Part shown: in pieces, positions 1-5,256 of the stretch
How positions within the stretch are numbered: the first letter of the stretch is position 1
How the letters are laid out: each line of letters starts with the position of its first letter
Origin: Candidatus Aphodomonas merdavium
Lineage (GTDB): Bacteria; Bacillota; Clostridia; Christensenellales; Aristaeellaceae
Reading direction: 5' to 3'
Assembly (NCBI GenBank): GCA_018715585.1
Contig: DVLH01000261.1
Coordinates: forward strand, 1 to 5,256
Length of the DNA: 5,256 nucleotides
The notes under the pieces: generated by a model
Told to the model about the DNA's origin: nothing
Databases searched by the model: none
What the model saw: only the letters and a program-made list of their open reading frames with translations
Translations under genes and position numbers: made by a program

Positions 1-142
1 CGTACTGCGTGCTGAGCAAATCCGAATATCCCCAGCAGACGAAACCGACGTGCACCGTTTCAGGCGCTTCCTCGGCGGAAGCGCCGGTCAAGGGCATCAG
101 CAGCATAGCGGCCAACAACAGCATGGTGAGCAGTCTCTTCAT
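1..142 (-). CDS. Sugar-binding protein of the ABC importer, N-terminal part (runs off left edge)
   Basis: Forty-seven codons are visible, reading off the left edge of the window. They start with MKRLLTMLLLAAMLLMPLTG and then ASA, a classical secretion signal with Lys-Arg, a long hydrophobic core and an ASA cleavage site near residue 23. The mature part begins EEAPETVHVGFVCWGYSDLL. A short acidic linker followed by a VHVGFVCWG beta-strand is typical of the first strand of periplasmic binding protein type 1 (ribose/galactose) folds. Its place directly after the ATPase and permease makes it the expected substrate receptor. No lipobox is seen; the only Cys (residue 36) lies inside the presumed first strand. 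Function is inferred from signal and context, because the ligand-binding domain is outside the window. Confidence 0.75.
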   Translation of the reverse strand, partial: MKRLLTMLLLAAMLLMPLTGASAEEAPETVHVGFVCWGYSDLLSTQY

Positions 143-150
143 TTTCGAAA

Positions 151-155
151 CCTCC
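151..155 (-). promoter_or_regulatory. Ribosome binding site of the binding-protein gene
   Basis: GGAGG on the minus strand sits 8 nt before the ATG at 142, an ideal spacing, within the 42-nt gap after the permease. It gives a strong start call for a gene otherwise seen only as its first 47 codons. Confidence 0.75.
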
Positions 156-184
156 AATTCCTATTTTTGCACAGATGCGAAGCC

Positions 185-1135
185 TCAAACGACGACCTGT
201 CCCCGATTCTTTCGCATTGTGGCAAATACCGTAAAGATAAGCACAGCGCCCTTGACACCGTCCACCGCATTAGGAGTCACGCCGCACAGCAACAACCCAT
301 TGCCGAGCACCGCTAGGGAAAAGGCTCCGACCACCGCACAACTCATGCGCGATCCCGCGCCACCCGTCAACGGCAGGCCGCCCAATAGAAGCGCGATCAG
401 CACGTCCATATCCAAGCCGTTGCCCGACGTGGAAGATGCGACGCCAACCCTTGCCAGCGAGAAGAAGGCGGCAAATGCCGTGAAGATGCCCATGATGACA
501 TAGGCGAGCGTCTTTTGGCGCGTTACGCGCACGCCGGAGAGCTCCGCAACATTGGCATTGCCGCCAATGGCCTTCATATCCTTGCCGATGCGCGTGAAAT
601 CGAACATGTAGTAACCTACTGCGATGAGGACAACGAGAACCGTGATCTTGACGATCCAGTTGTCGAACGCCAGAAAGTAGGCCGGCGCTTCCAACCATTC
701 CTGCGCGGTGATGGTCAGAACCACGCCGCGCCAAATGTTGTTGACGCAGATCGACACGATGAACGCCGGTATGTTCAGCCCGATCGAAATGCCGCTGGTG
801 GCAAACCCGGAGAACATGCCCAGTACGACGGTCGCAAGCAGCGCAATGACCCAGTGTACGCGCGTCAGCAGGAACGCCAGCAGGCACATGCACGCGCCGG
901 CAAGGCCAGCGATGGAAAGATCCATACCTCCATGCGCGTAGACAAAGGTGGCGCCAATGCCGGCGACCAGCACGTTGAATGCCTGATTGAGCAGCACCTG
1001 CATGTTGTTGCCCGCCAGGAATCTACCTCCCGTGATCAGTGTGAACACCAGCGTCAGGGCGATCAGGCCGAGCAGCGGCAACACTTTTGAGAGCATCCGC
1101 TTCCTTGTTTCCAAACTTTGCGTCACGGCTTTCAT
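185..1135 (-). CDS. CUT2-type sugar ABC transporter permease (RbsC-like)
   Basis: A 316-residue integral membrane protein forming the import channel, of the branched-chain amino acid/ribose permease fold (BPD_transp_2). About 8-10 hydrophobic segments are visible, starting at roughly residues 18-36. Diagnostic motifs are GGMDLSIAG (69-77), matching the family's GGIDLSVG, the cytoplasmic coupling loop GKDMKAIGGNANVAELSGV (184-202), and LLGGLPLTGGAGSRM (250-264), followed by GNGLLLCGV (278-286). Length is normal for the family. It follows the ATPase by 12 nt and precedes the binding protein gene by 42 nt, so it probably works as a homodimer with the fused ATPase, since no second permease is seen in the window. 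The start is the ATG at 1135 rather than the upstream TTG, on ribosome-binding-site spacing. Confidence 0.94.
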   Translation of the reverse strand: MKAVTQSLETRKRMLSKVLPLLGLIALTLVFTLITGGRFLAGNNMQVLLNQAFNVLVAGIGATFVYAHGGMDLSIAGLAGACMCLLAFLLTRVHWVIALLATVVLGMFSGFATSGISIGLNIPAFIVSICVNNIWRGVVLTITAQEWLEAPAYFLAFDNWIVKITVLVVLIAVGYYMFDFTRIGKDMKAIGGNANVAELSGVRVTRQKTLAYVIMGIFTAFAAFFSLARVGVASSTSGNGLDMDVLIALLLGGLPLTGGAGSRMSCAVVGAFSLAVLGNGLLLCGVTPNAVDGVKGAVLIFTVFATMRKNRGQVVV

Positions 1136-1141
1136 GGGCAA

Positions 1142-1146
1142 CCTCC
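1142..1146 (-). promoter_or_regulatory. Ribosome binding site that sets the permease start
   Basis: GGAGG on the minus strand lies one base after the ATPase stop codon and 6 nt before the ATG at 1135. A TTG two codons upstream (1141-1139) directly abuts the GGAGG and so cannot be the start. The tight arrangement suggests translational coupling with the ATPase. Confidence 0.8.
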
Positions 1147-1147
1147 G

Positions 1148-2644
1148 TCAAATCATGTAGTGGATAATGCTCGTCTCTGTCAGCGTCTCGCTGCGTTCAA
1201 ACGTCTTGGTGACTTTTCCATCCTTGAGGACCATGATTCTGTCGCACATGCCGATCAACTCGGCCATTTCCTCGGAGATCATCATGATGGCTTTCCCCTC
1301 TTTTTTGAGGCGGTAGATGAGCTGATACATATAGGCTTTGACGCTGATGTCGATGCCGCGCGTGGGGCAGTCCATAATGTATATCTGTGTATCGTTGCAT
1401 ATCCATTTCGCCACCGCCACTTTCTGGCGATTGCCGCCGGAAAGGTCGCGCACATCCTGTTCGCGCTCTCTGCATTTGATGGAGAGGCCTTCGATGCCCT
1501 TCTGCGCAAGCGTCCGCTCGCTGGAGGGTGTGATGCAGGTGTGATGGCTAAGCCCTTTCAGGGCGGGAAGAACGATATTGTCCTGGATGCTAGCGTCGAG
1601 TATGATCGAATCCGTGTCCCGGTTCTTGGGCACATAGCCCACGCCTACAGAAATTGCGTCCTGCGGGCTGTGGATGCGCTTTCCTCGCGACCACACCTCG
1701 CCGGTGAGCAGCTTGCAGGCGCCAAAGGCGGCGCGGCCAACGTCGTGCATGCCGCTGTCTGTCAGGCCGCCGATTCCGAGAATCTCGCCCGCATGGAGCT
1801 CAAAGCTGAAGTTCTCCAGCATCGGGCCGACGGTAATGTGCTTTCCTTCGAGGACGACCTCTGGAGAATAGGAGCCGTCGTAATCCGCGCGGTAGTAATC
1901 GTCGCTCAGTTCGCGGCCAACCATCAGCGTGCGGATGCGGTTGAGTTCCATCTCCTCCCGCGCAAGATTCGCAACCAACTGGCCGTCGCGCAGCACGGTT
2001 ATGGAATTGCACACCTGCATCAATTCGTCCATATCGTGCGAAATGAACAGCACGCCTTTGCCCTGCGACGCCATTTCACGCATGATCCTGTACAGTATAT
2101 CGCGGCCGCGCTGCGAAAGCGCCGTGGTTGTTTCATCCACAATCAGTATGTCTGGCTCGGCATACATTGCGCGGGCGATTTCGATGATCTTTCGGTCTTC
2201 GAAGTTCAGCGAATCTATGGAGGCGTTGGGAGCAATGTCCGTGACGCCGATGCGTCCAAGCGCCTTTTCCGCCGCGCGCATCATCGCGCGCAGACGCAGG
2301 ATGCCGCCGCGAGAAAACTGATCTTCCTTGCCAATAAAGATATTGGCCGCAACGGTGATTCCCGGCACTGTGCCTGTCTCCTGCACAATCATGGCGATAC
2401 CGTTGGCCTGCGCATCGAGCATCGTCGCCGGCTTGTGCGGACGCTCGTTGCGCTCCATCTCCCCCGCGTCGGGCAGCTGCACGCCCGCAATGATTGAGGA
2501 GAGCGTCGACTTGCCCGAGCCATTCTCTCCGACTAGCCCACGTATATCCCCAGACATCAGGCGCAGATTGACCCCGTCCAGAGCGACCGTCGAGCCAAAC
2601 CGTTTGGATATTCCCCGGCAGGACAGCAATTCTTTTTTCTCCAT
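1148..2644 (-). CDS. CUT2-type sugar ABC transporter ATP-binding protein (RbsA/MglA-like)
   Basis: A 498-residue protein with two fused ABC domains, the normal length and layout for the ATPase of ribose/galactose-type importers. It powers import from the cytoplasmic face of the permease. Domain 1 has Walker A GENGSGKST (39-47), Q-loop Gln88, Walker B ILIVDETTTALS (166-177, catalytic E171) and switch His203 in ISHD, but its signature is LNFED (146-150) instead of LSxGQ. Domain 2 has an intact signature LSGGN (401-405). Its Walker A position reads GLTDSGMHD (293-301) without Lys, its Walker B reads IMDCPTRG (423-430) with Cys426 where Glu normally sits, and the switch region reads ISEE without His. 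In the paired dimer, the site made by Walker A1 and signature 2 is intact while the other is degraded throughout. Loss of the domain-2 Walker A Lys is normal for this family; the Cys and LNFED go further. Substrate is not predictable from it. Confidence 0.93.
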   Translation of the reverse strand: MEKKELLSCRGISKRFGSTVALDGVNLRLMSGDIRGLVGENGSGKSTLSSIIAGVQLPDAGEMERNERPHKPATMLDAQANGIAMIVQETGTVPGITVAANIFIGKEDQFSRGGILRLRAMMRAAEKALGRIGVTDIAPNASIDSLNFEDRKIIEIARAMYAEPDILIVDETTTALSQRGRDILYRIMREMASQGKGVLFISHDMDELMQVCNSITVLRDGQLVANLAREEMELNRIRTLMVGRELSDDYYRADYDGSYSPEVVLEGKHITVGPMLENFSFELHAGEILGIGGLTDSGMHDVGRAAFGACKLLTGEVWSRGKRIHSPQDAISVGVGYVPKNRDTDSIILDASIQDNIVLPALKGLSHHTCITPSSERTLAQKGIEGLSIKCREREQDVRDLSGGNRQKVAVAKWICNDTQIYIMDCPTRGIDISVKAYMYQLIYRLKKEGKAIMMISEEMAELIGMCDRIMVLKDGKVTKTFERSETLTETSIIHYMI

Positions 2645-2651
2645 GTGCCTT

Positions 2652-2657
2652 CACCTC
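2652..2657 (-). promoter_or_regulatory. Ribosome binding site of the ABC ATPase gene
   Basis: GAGGTG on the minus strand ends 7 nt before the ATG at 2644. It sits inside the 25-nt gap after the GH3 stop, which supports separate initiation on a shared transcript. Confidence 0.7.
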
Positions 2658-2669
2658 AATCGGATGTTT

Positions 2670-5099
2670 TCAGCAGAGCACCGGCTGCATGTTCTTCAGT
2701 TCATCATAAATTTGGGAAATCGCCGCGCATAACTTCGGATCGTCGCCAGAAAGGTGCTTGTTGACCAGCAGCTCTTGGACGATCACACCCAGTTCCTTGT
2801 CCGGGAAGTACTTCAGGCAGTCTTCAAAGTCACCCCGCGTCACGTCAAAGGGCGCGAAGTTCTCAAGCAGCGCGGCATAAGCGGCTGGATTGGCCGCAAT
2901 CTGCCGCAGGGGCGTGTGCTTGCCGTAGTCATAGGGCGTATGGCCGCTGACTTGCAGGGCAGTTCTGACGCGCAGATCTCGTGAGCTGAACCCGGCTTCC
3001 AGCACGTATTCGCCCGGTTCCGCGATCCACTGATGGAAGCGAGGATCGAATGCTGCGAGTTGCTCAATACTGAGCCGGAAGGAGAGCGTGCGCTTTTCAC
3101 CCTTGCGCAAAAACGGTTTCTGGAACGCCTTGAGCTCCCGCACGGGGCGGGGAAGCACATTAGAGGCATGATGCAGGTACACCTGCACGACCGCTTTCGC
3201 ATCGCAGTCTCCGGTGTTTTCGATATCGACGTACAGCGTGCATCCGCTGGCAAAATCCTGATTGACCTGTGCCACGTCGAGACGGGCATTGGAAAGGGCG
3301 AACGTCGTATACGACAGTCCATGGCCGAATGGGTAGAGCGGGGAAACATCTTTGAGATCGTAATAGCGATAGCCGACGTAGATATCCTCATTATATAACG
3401 CACTGTAACTGGCTCCCGGGAAGAAGCCGTAGGCCGGGCAGTCTTCCACACGGCGGGGATAGGTGATAGAAAGGTGGCCACTGGGAGAGATCTTTCCAAG
3501 CAGCACGTCCGCCAACGCCCGCGCGCCCTCAATGCCCGGATAATATACAGCAATGATGGCGTCGACGCGCTCAACATAGCTACTGATATCGATCGGCGCG
3601 GCGATGTTGAGCAGCAGGATGGCAGGCGCGCCGGCGCGCCGGGCAGCGTCAAGACCCCTTTCAAGCATCTCTCGCTGTTCAGCGTCGATTTGCAGGTCGG
3701 GCCTGTCTTTGCCCTCCGTGCCCAAAGACTGAACCGTTATGAGGACGGCGTCCGCATGCGTAGGGAATTCCTCAAAGCGCACATTGTCTTTGCCCAGTCG
3801 CGTTTCCAGTTCCTCCAGCAGCCTCGGCTGCTTGTAGCTGAACACGCGCGAGCTCTGACGACTGGTGGTGATAAATTGCTTGCAGCCTTCCCCGAACAGC
3901 GCCAGTTTGCAAGGCTCTCGCAGCGGCAGCGCCCCATCGTTCTTGAGCAGGACAAAGCCTTCCACAGCCGCATGGTAGGCTGCTTCGGCGGAAAAGCACT
4001 TGTCAAGCTTCTTGCGCGAAGGTTCTTGGAGCGAAGGATTCTCCGCCAGAGACGTCAGTATATTGCGCACGCAGAAGTCGACTTCTTCCATGCTCAACTG
4101 TCCATTTTCGAGCGCTTCGCGCACAGGGGCCATATCGCGCACGCCCGGCATGTCCAAATCGTTCCCCGCGCGCACGGCCTGAACCTGATCGTACACACCG
4201 CCCCAATCGGACATCACCATGCCTTTAAAGCCCCATTCGCCACGCAACACATCGCGAAGCAGCCAGCGGTTCATTGAGCAGCCGACTCCGTTGATGTGGT
4301 TGTAAGCGCACATAATGGTCTTGAGACCGCTCTGCTCGACACAGGCGCGGAAACCCGGGAAGTATATCTCACGCAGCGCGCGTTCGGAGATCGTCTCATT
4401 GATCTTCAAGCGAGCCGTTTCCTGATTGTTGGCGGCAAAATGCTTGGCGTTGGCAAAGACGCCCTCGCTCTGGACCCCTCGCACCATTGCAGGGGCGAGC
4501 GTACTCATCACACATGGATCTTCCGTATAACACTCGAATACGCGTCCTCCACGCGGGTCCCTCTGTATGTTGGCGTCCGGACTGCCCATGAGTATATTCA
4601 CGCCAAAGCAACGCGCCTCGCGCCCCACCGCGCGGCCACATTGTTCGACGGTCTCCGGATTCCATGTGCTGCCCAACAGCATGCCTGTGGGGAAACAGGT
4701 GGGAAGCTCGTCCACATCTGTAATCTTCCTGCGCTCCTTGCATATCTTCTGATAACGCTCTGCAGCCTCGCCTTCGAGTTCCCTTCCCTCCGAGATCGCC
4801 GTAATCATCGCGCCGGTCTCCTCCGTGTTGGTCACGCCTGCCAGCGATTTGAAAGGCTTGCCCTCGCGAATCTGTATACGCGAATACAAGTCGCCAAAGT
4901 ACTGCGCCAAATTAATGCCCGCGGCGCTGTCCACCATCATGGCCGCCGGGATCCCTAGGCGCTCGACAGCACAAGTGCCGAAGCCGCTGCCGCCCGTGAG
5001 CAGATACAGCTTTTCCTCCAAGGTCAACTCCTTCAGAACTGCTTCAACGCTGTCCGGGCCATTGAGCTGGACATTCGGCGCTTTGATAACGGTCTGCAT
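2670..5099 (-). CDS. Cytoplasmic glycoside hydrolase family 3 (beta-glucosidase-like)
   Basis: This 809-residue enzyme is predicted to remove non-reducing-end sugars from beta-glycosides by the retaining mechanism. The N-terminal barrel domain holds NIQRDPRGGRVFE (177-189), the KHF motif (K219, H220), SERALREIYFPGF (238-250), AYN (265-267) and MSDWGG (296-301), where D298 is the expected nucleophile. The second domain holds GTEGKDRPDL (460-469), with E462 the candidate acid/base. After the LYPFGHGLSYTTF block (588-600) comes a fibronectin-III-like domain to about 715, then about 95 mostly helical residues of unknown role. There is no signal peptide, so it should act inside the cell on imported substrate. 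Unusual points: the usual DGPxGxR pocket motif reads DSAAGIN (57-63), and about 50-60 extra residues precede CFPTGMLLGSTWNP (135-148). I believe clostridial GH3s of this layout exist, so it may be a subgroup trait. Specificity (glucose, xylose, arabinose or other) is not readable. First gene of the operon; start at 5099 chosen by its ribosome binding site. Confidence 0.93.
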   Translation of the reverse strand: MQTVIKAPNVQLNGPDSVEAVLKELTLEEKLYLLTGGSGFGTCAVERLGIPAAMMVDSAAGINLAQYFGDLYSRIQIREGKPFKSLAGVTNTEETGAMITAISEGRELEGEAAERYQKICKERRKITDVDELPTCFPTGMLLGSTWNPETVEQCGRAVGREARCFGVNILMGSPDANIQRDPRGGRVFECYTEDPCVMSTLAPAMVRGVQSEGVFANAKHFAANNQETARLKINETISERALREIYFPGFRACVEQSGLKTIMCAYNHINGVGCSMNRWLLRDVLRGEWGFKGMVMSDWGGVYDQVQAVRAGNDLDMPGVRDMAPVREALENGQLSMEEVDFCVRNILTSLAENPSLQEPSRKKLDKCFSAEAAYHAAVEGFVLLKNDGALPLREPCKLALFGEGCKQFITTSRQSSRVFSYKQPRLLEELETRLGKDNVRFEEFPTHADAVLITVQSLGTEGKDRPDLQIDAEQREMLERGLDAARRAGAPAILLLNIAAPIDISSYVERVDAIIAVYYPGIEGARALADVLLGKISPSGHLSITYPRRVEDCPAYGFFPGASYSALYNEDIYVGYRYYDLKDVSPLYPFGHGLSYTTFALSNARLDVAQVNQDFASGCTLYVDIENTGDCDAKAVVQVYLHHASNVLPRPVRELKAFQKPFLRKGEKRTLSFRLSIEQLAAFDPRFHQWIAEPGEYVLEAGFSSRDLRVRTALQVSGHTPYDYGKHTPLRQIAANPAAYAALLENFAPFDVTRGDFEDCLKYFPDKELGVIVQELLVNKHLSGDDPKLCAAISQIYDELKNMQPVLC

Positions 5100-5103
5100 A
5101 TTT

Positions 5104-5108
5104 CCTCC
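5104..5108 (-). promoter_or_regulatory. Ribosome binding site that sets the GH3 start
   Basis: The minus strand reads GGAGG, then AAAT, then ATG at 5099. The spacing of 4 nt is short but workable. The upstream in-frame ATG at 5147 has GGAG directly abutting it with no spacer and sits inside the leader stem-loop, so 5099 is the better start. Confidence 0.75.
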
Positions 5109-5128
5109 ATGAACAGTCGCTTTGAAAA

Positions 5129-5151
5129 GAAGACGGCGTTGCGCCATCTCC
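5129..5151 (-). promoter_or_regulatory. Stem-loop in the GH3 mRNA leader
   Basis: The minus-strand RNA can fold GGAGAUGGCG against CGCCGUCUUC with a CAA loop. This gives ten continuous pairs, including two G-U wobbles. The wobbles become A-C mismatches in plus-strand RNA, so the structure is only continuous in the transcript of this operon. It begins about 15 nt from the predicted transcription start and ends 20 nt before the GGAGG. A short, imperfect U-tract (UUUUC) follows. It could be a weak attenuator, a 5' end stabiliser, or incidental. It contains the upstream in-frame ATG at 5147, which it would bury. Confidence 0.4.
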
Positions 5152-5165
5152 GGATTCGGTGTTTC

Positions 5166-5200
5166 TATAATTATTGTATACTTTCTGGTGCGTTTTGCAA
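5166..5200 (-). promoter_or_regulatory. Sigma-A/sigma-70-like promoter for the operon
   Basis: On the minus strand a -35-like TTGCAA (5200-5195, 4 of 6 to TTGACA) is followed after 16 bp by TACAAT (5178-5173, 5 of 6 to TATAAT). An A at about 5166 is suitably placed as the transcription start. The block is strikingly AT-rich compared with the flanking coding DNA. It would give a leader of about 66 nt before the GH3 start. Overlapping alternatives such as TATACA exist, so the exact -10 is uncertain. Confidence 0.55.
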
Positions 5201-5211
5201 CGGCTTTGAAG

Positions 5212-5234
5212 GTGGAAAAAACGGGCTTTTCCGC
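5212..5234. repeat. Short inverted repeat upstream of the promoter
   Basis: GGAAAA (5214-5219) and TTTTCC (5227-5232) form inverted arms around a 7-nt centre containing CGGGC. On plus-strand RNA the stem extends by a U-G and a G-C pair. It lies just upstream of the -35 element and is not followed by a T-run in the plus direction. It may be a protein-binding dyad, part of an upstream terminator, or chance. Confidence 0.2.
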
Positions 5235-5256
5235 TATTATGTAGATCTCTTTAAAG

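Larger units (their letters stand above)
1..5166 (-). other. Probable four-gene uptake/hydrolysis operon (GH3, ABC ATPase, permease, binding protein)
   Basis: Four consecutive genes run in the same direction with gaps of 25, 12 and 42 nt. Each has its own GGAGG-like ribosome binding site, and no GC-rich hairpin plus T-run lies between them. The only promoter-like sequence is upstream of the first gene. The ATPase, permease and binding protein make up a complete CUT2-type importer, and the cytoplasmic hydrolase in front gives the system a metabolic purpose. No regulator gene is inside the window. The operon continues past the left edge, so a second permease, a kinase or a regulator could follow there. 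That this is a single transcript is inference from spacing. Confidence 0.8.

Noticed and set aside
143..184. A possible internal terminator or attenuator between the permease and binding-protein genes.
   Set aside because: Only a 3-bp GCA/TGC stem is available and it is followed by A residues rather than T, so no terminator is supported.
1136..1141. A TTG start two codons upstream of the permease ATG.
   Set aside because: It directly abuts the GGAGG ribosome binding site, whereas ATG 1135 has a 6-nt spacer.
1118..2497. A 459-codon open frame on the plus strand, opposite the ABC ATPase.
   Set aside because: It is fully antisense to a gene with clear ABC motifs. Its translation is His/Arg/Ala-rich without recognisable domains, as expected from the codon bias of GC-rich DNA, and no convincing ribosome binding site was seen.
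3474..4277. A 267-codon plus-strand frame opposite the GH3 gene, and similar ones at 515-1090 and 4296-4958.
   Set aside because: All lie antisense within strongly supported genes and lack domain-like composition, so they are shadows.
5097..5147. An upstream ATG at 5147 that would add 16 residues to the GH3.
   Set aside because: Its GGAG touches the start codon with no spacer, it is buried in the leader stem-loop, and the extra residues (MAQRRLLFK...) have no family counterpart. ATG 5099 has a spaced GGAGG.
5212..5234. The inverted repeat with a T-run, as a rho-independent terminator of a gene to the right.
   Set aside because: The T-run lies inside the repeat arm rather than after a GC-rich stem, and no CGGGC partner for GCCCG is present upstream on the minus strand within the window.
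1..5256. A search for CRISPR repeats, tRNA genes, insertion-sequence ends or long direct repeats.
   Set aside because: None was seen by eye. The window is almost entirely filled by four conventional genes.

Overview
The window carries one tightly packed gene cluster, entirely on the minus strand. It reads like a sugar or glycoside uptake-and-hydrolysis operon from a GC-rich, probably anaerobic, Firmicutes/Clostridia-type bacterium. That assignment is inference. It rests on strong GGAGG-type ribosome binding sites before every gene, an AT-rich sigma-A-like promoter in otherwise GC-rich DNA, and protein styles (a clostridial-looking GH3 and an RbsA-type ATPase with a DCPTRG Walker B) that I associate from memory with gut and anaerobic clostridia. 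No rRNA or other marker gene is present to fix the taxon.

Layout in transcription order (right to left). At 5166-5200 is a plausible promoter, followed by a leader of about 66 nt that contains a strong 10-bp stem-loop (5129-5151). Next is a glycoside hydrolase family 3 enzyme (2670-5099, 809 aa, no signal peptide). After 25 nt comes a double-domain ABC ATPase of the ribose/galactose (CUT2, RbsA/MglA) type (1148-2644, 498 aa). After 12 nt comes its RbsC-type membrane permease (185-1135, 316 aa). After 42 nt comes the start of a secreted protein with a signal peptide (142 to the left edge), almost certainly the substrate-binding protein. No terminator or internal promoter was seen between the genes, so they are probably one transcript. 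No stretch over 300 bases lacks a gene; the only substantial non-coding DNA is 5100-5256.

How they work together: the binding protein would capture a sugar or glycoside outside the membrane, the permease and ATPase would import it, and the cytoplasmic GH3 would release the non-reducing-end sugar inside the cell. The exact substrate cannot be read from the sequence. Points worth a second look are an ABC ATPase in which every element of one of the two ATP sites is degraded while the other is intact, a GH3 with an insertion and an altered substrate-pocket motif, pairing of a glycosidase with a transporter class known mainly for monosaccharides, a binding protein that appears not to be a lipoprotein, and the leader stem-loop. 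I see no mobile element, CRISPR array, tRNA or rRNA, and nothing that amounts to a wholly new system.
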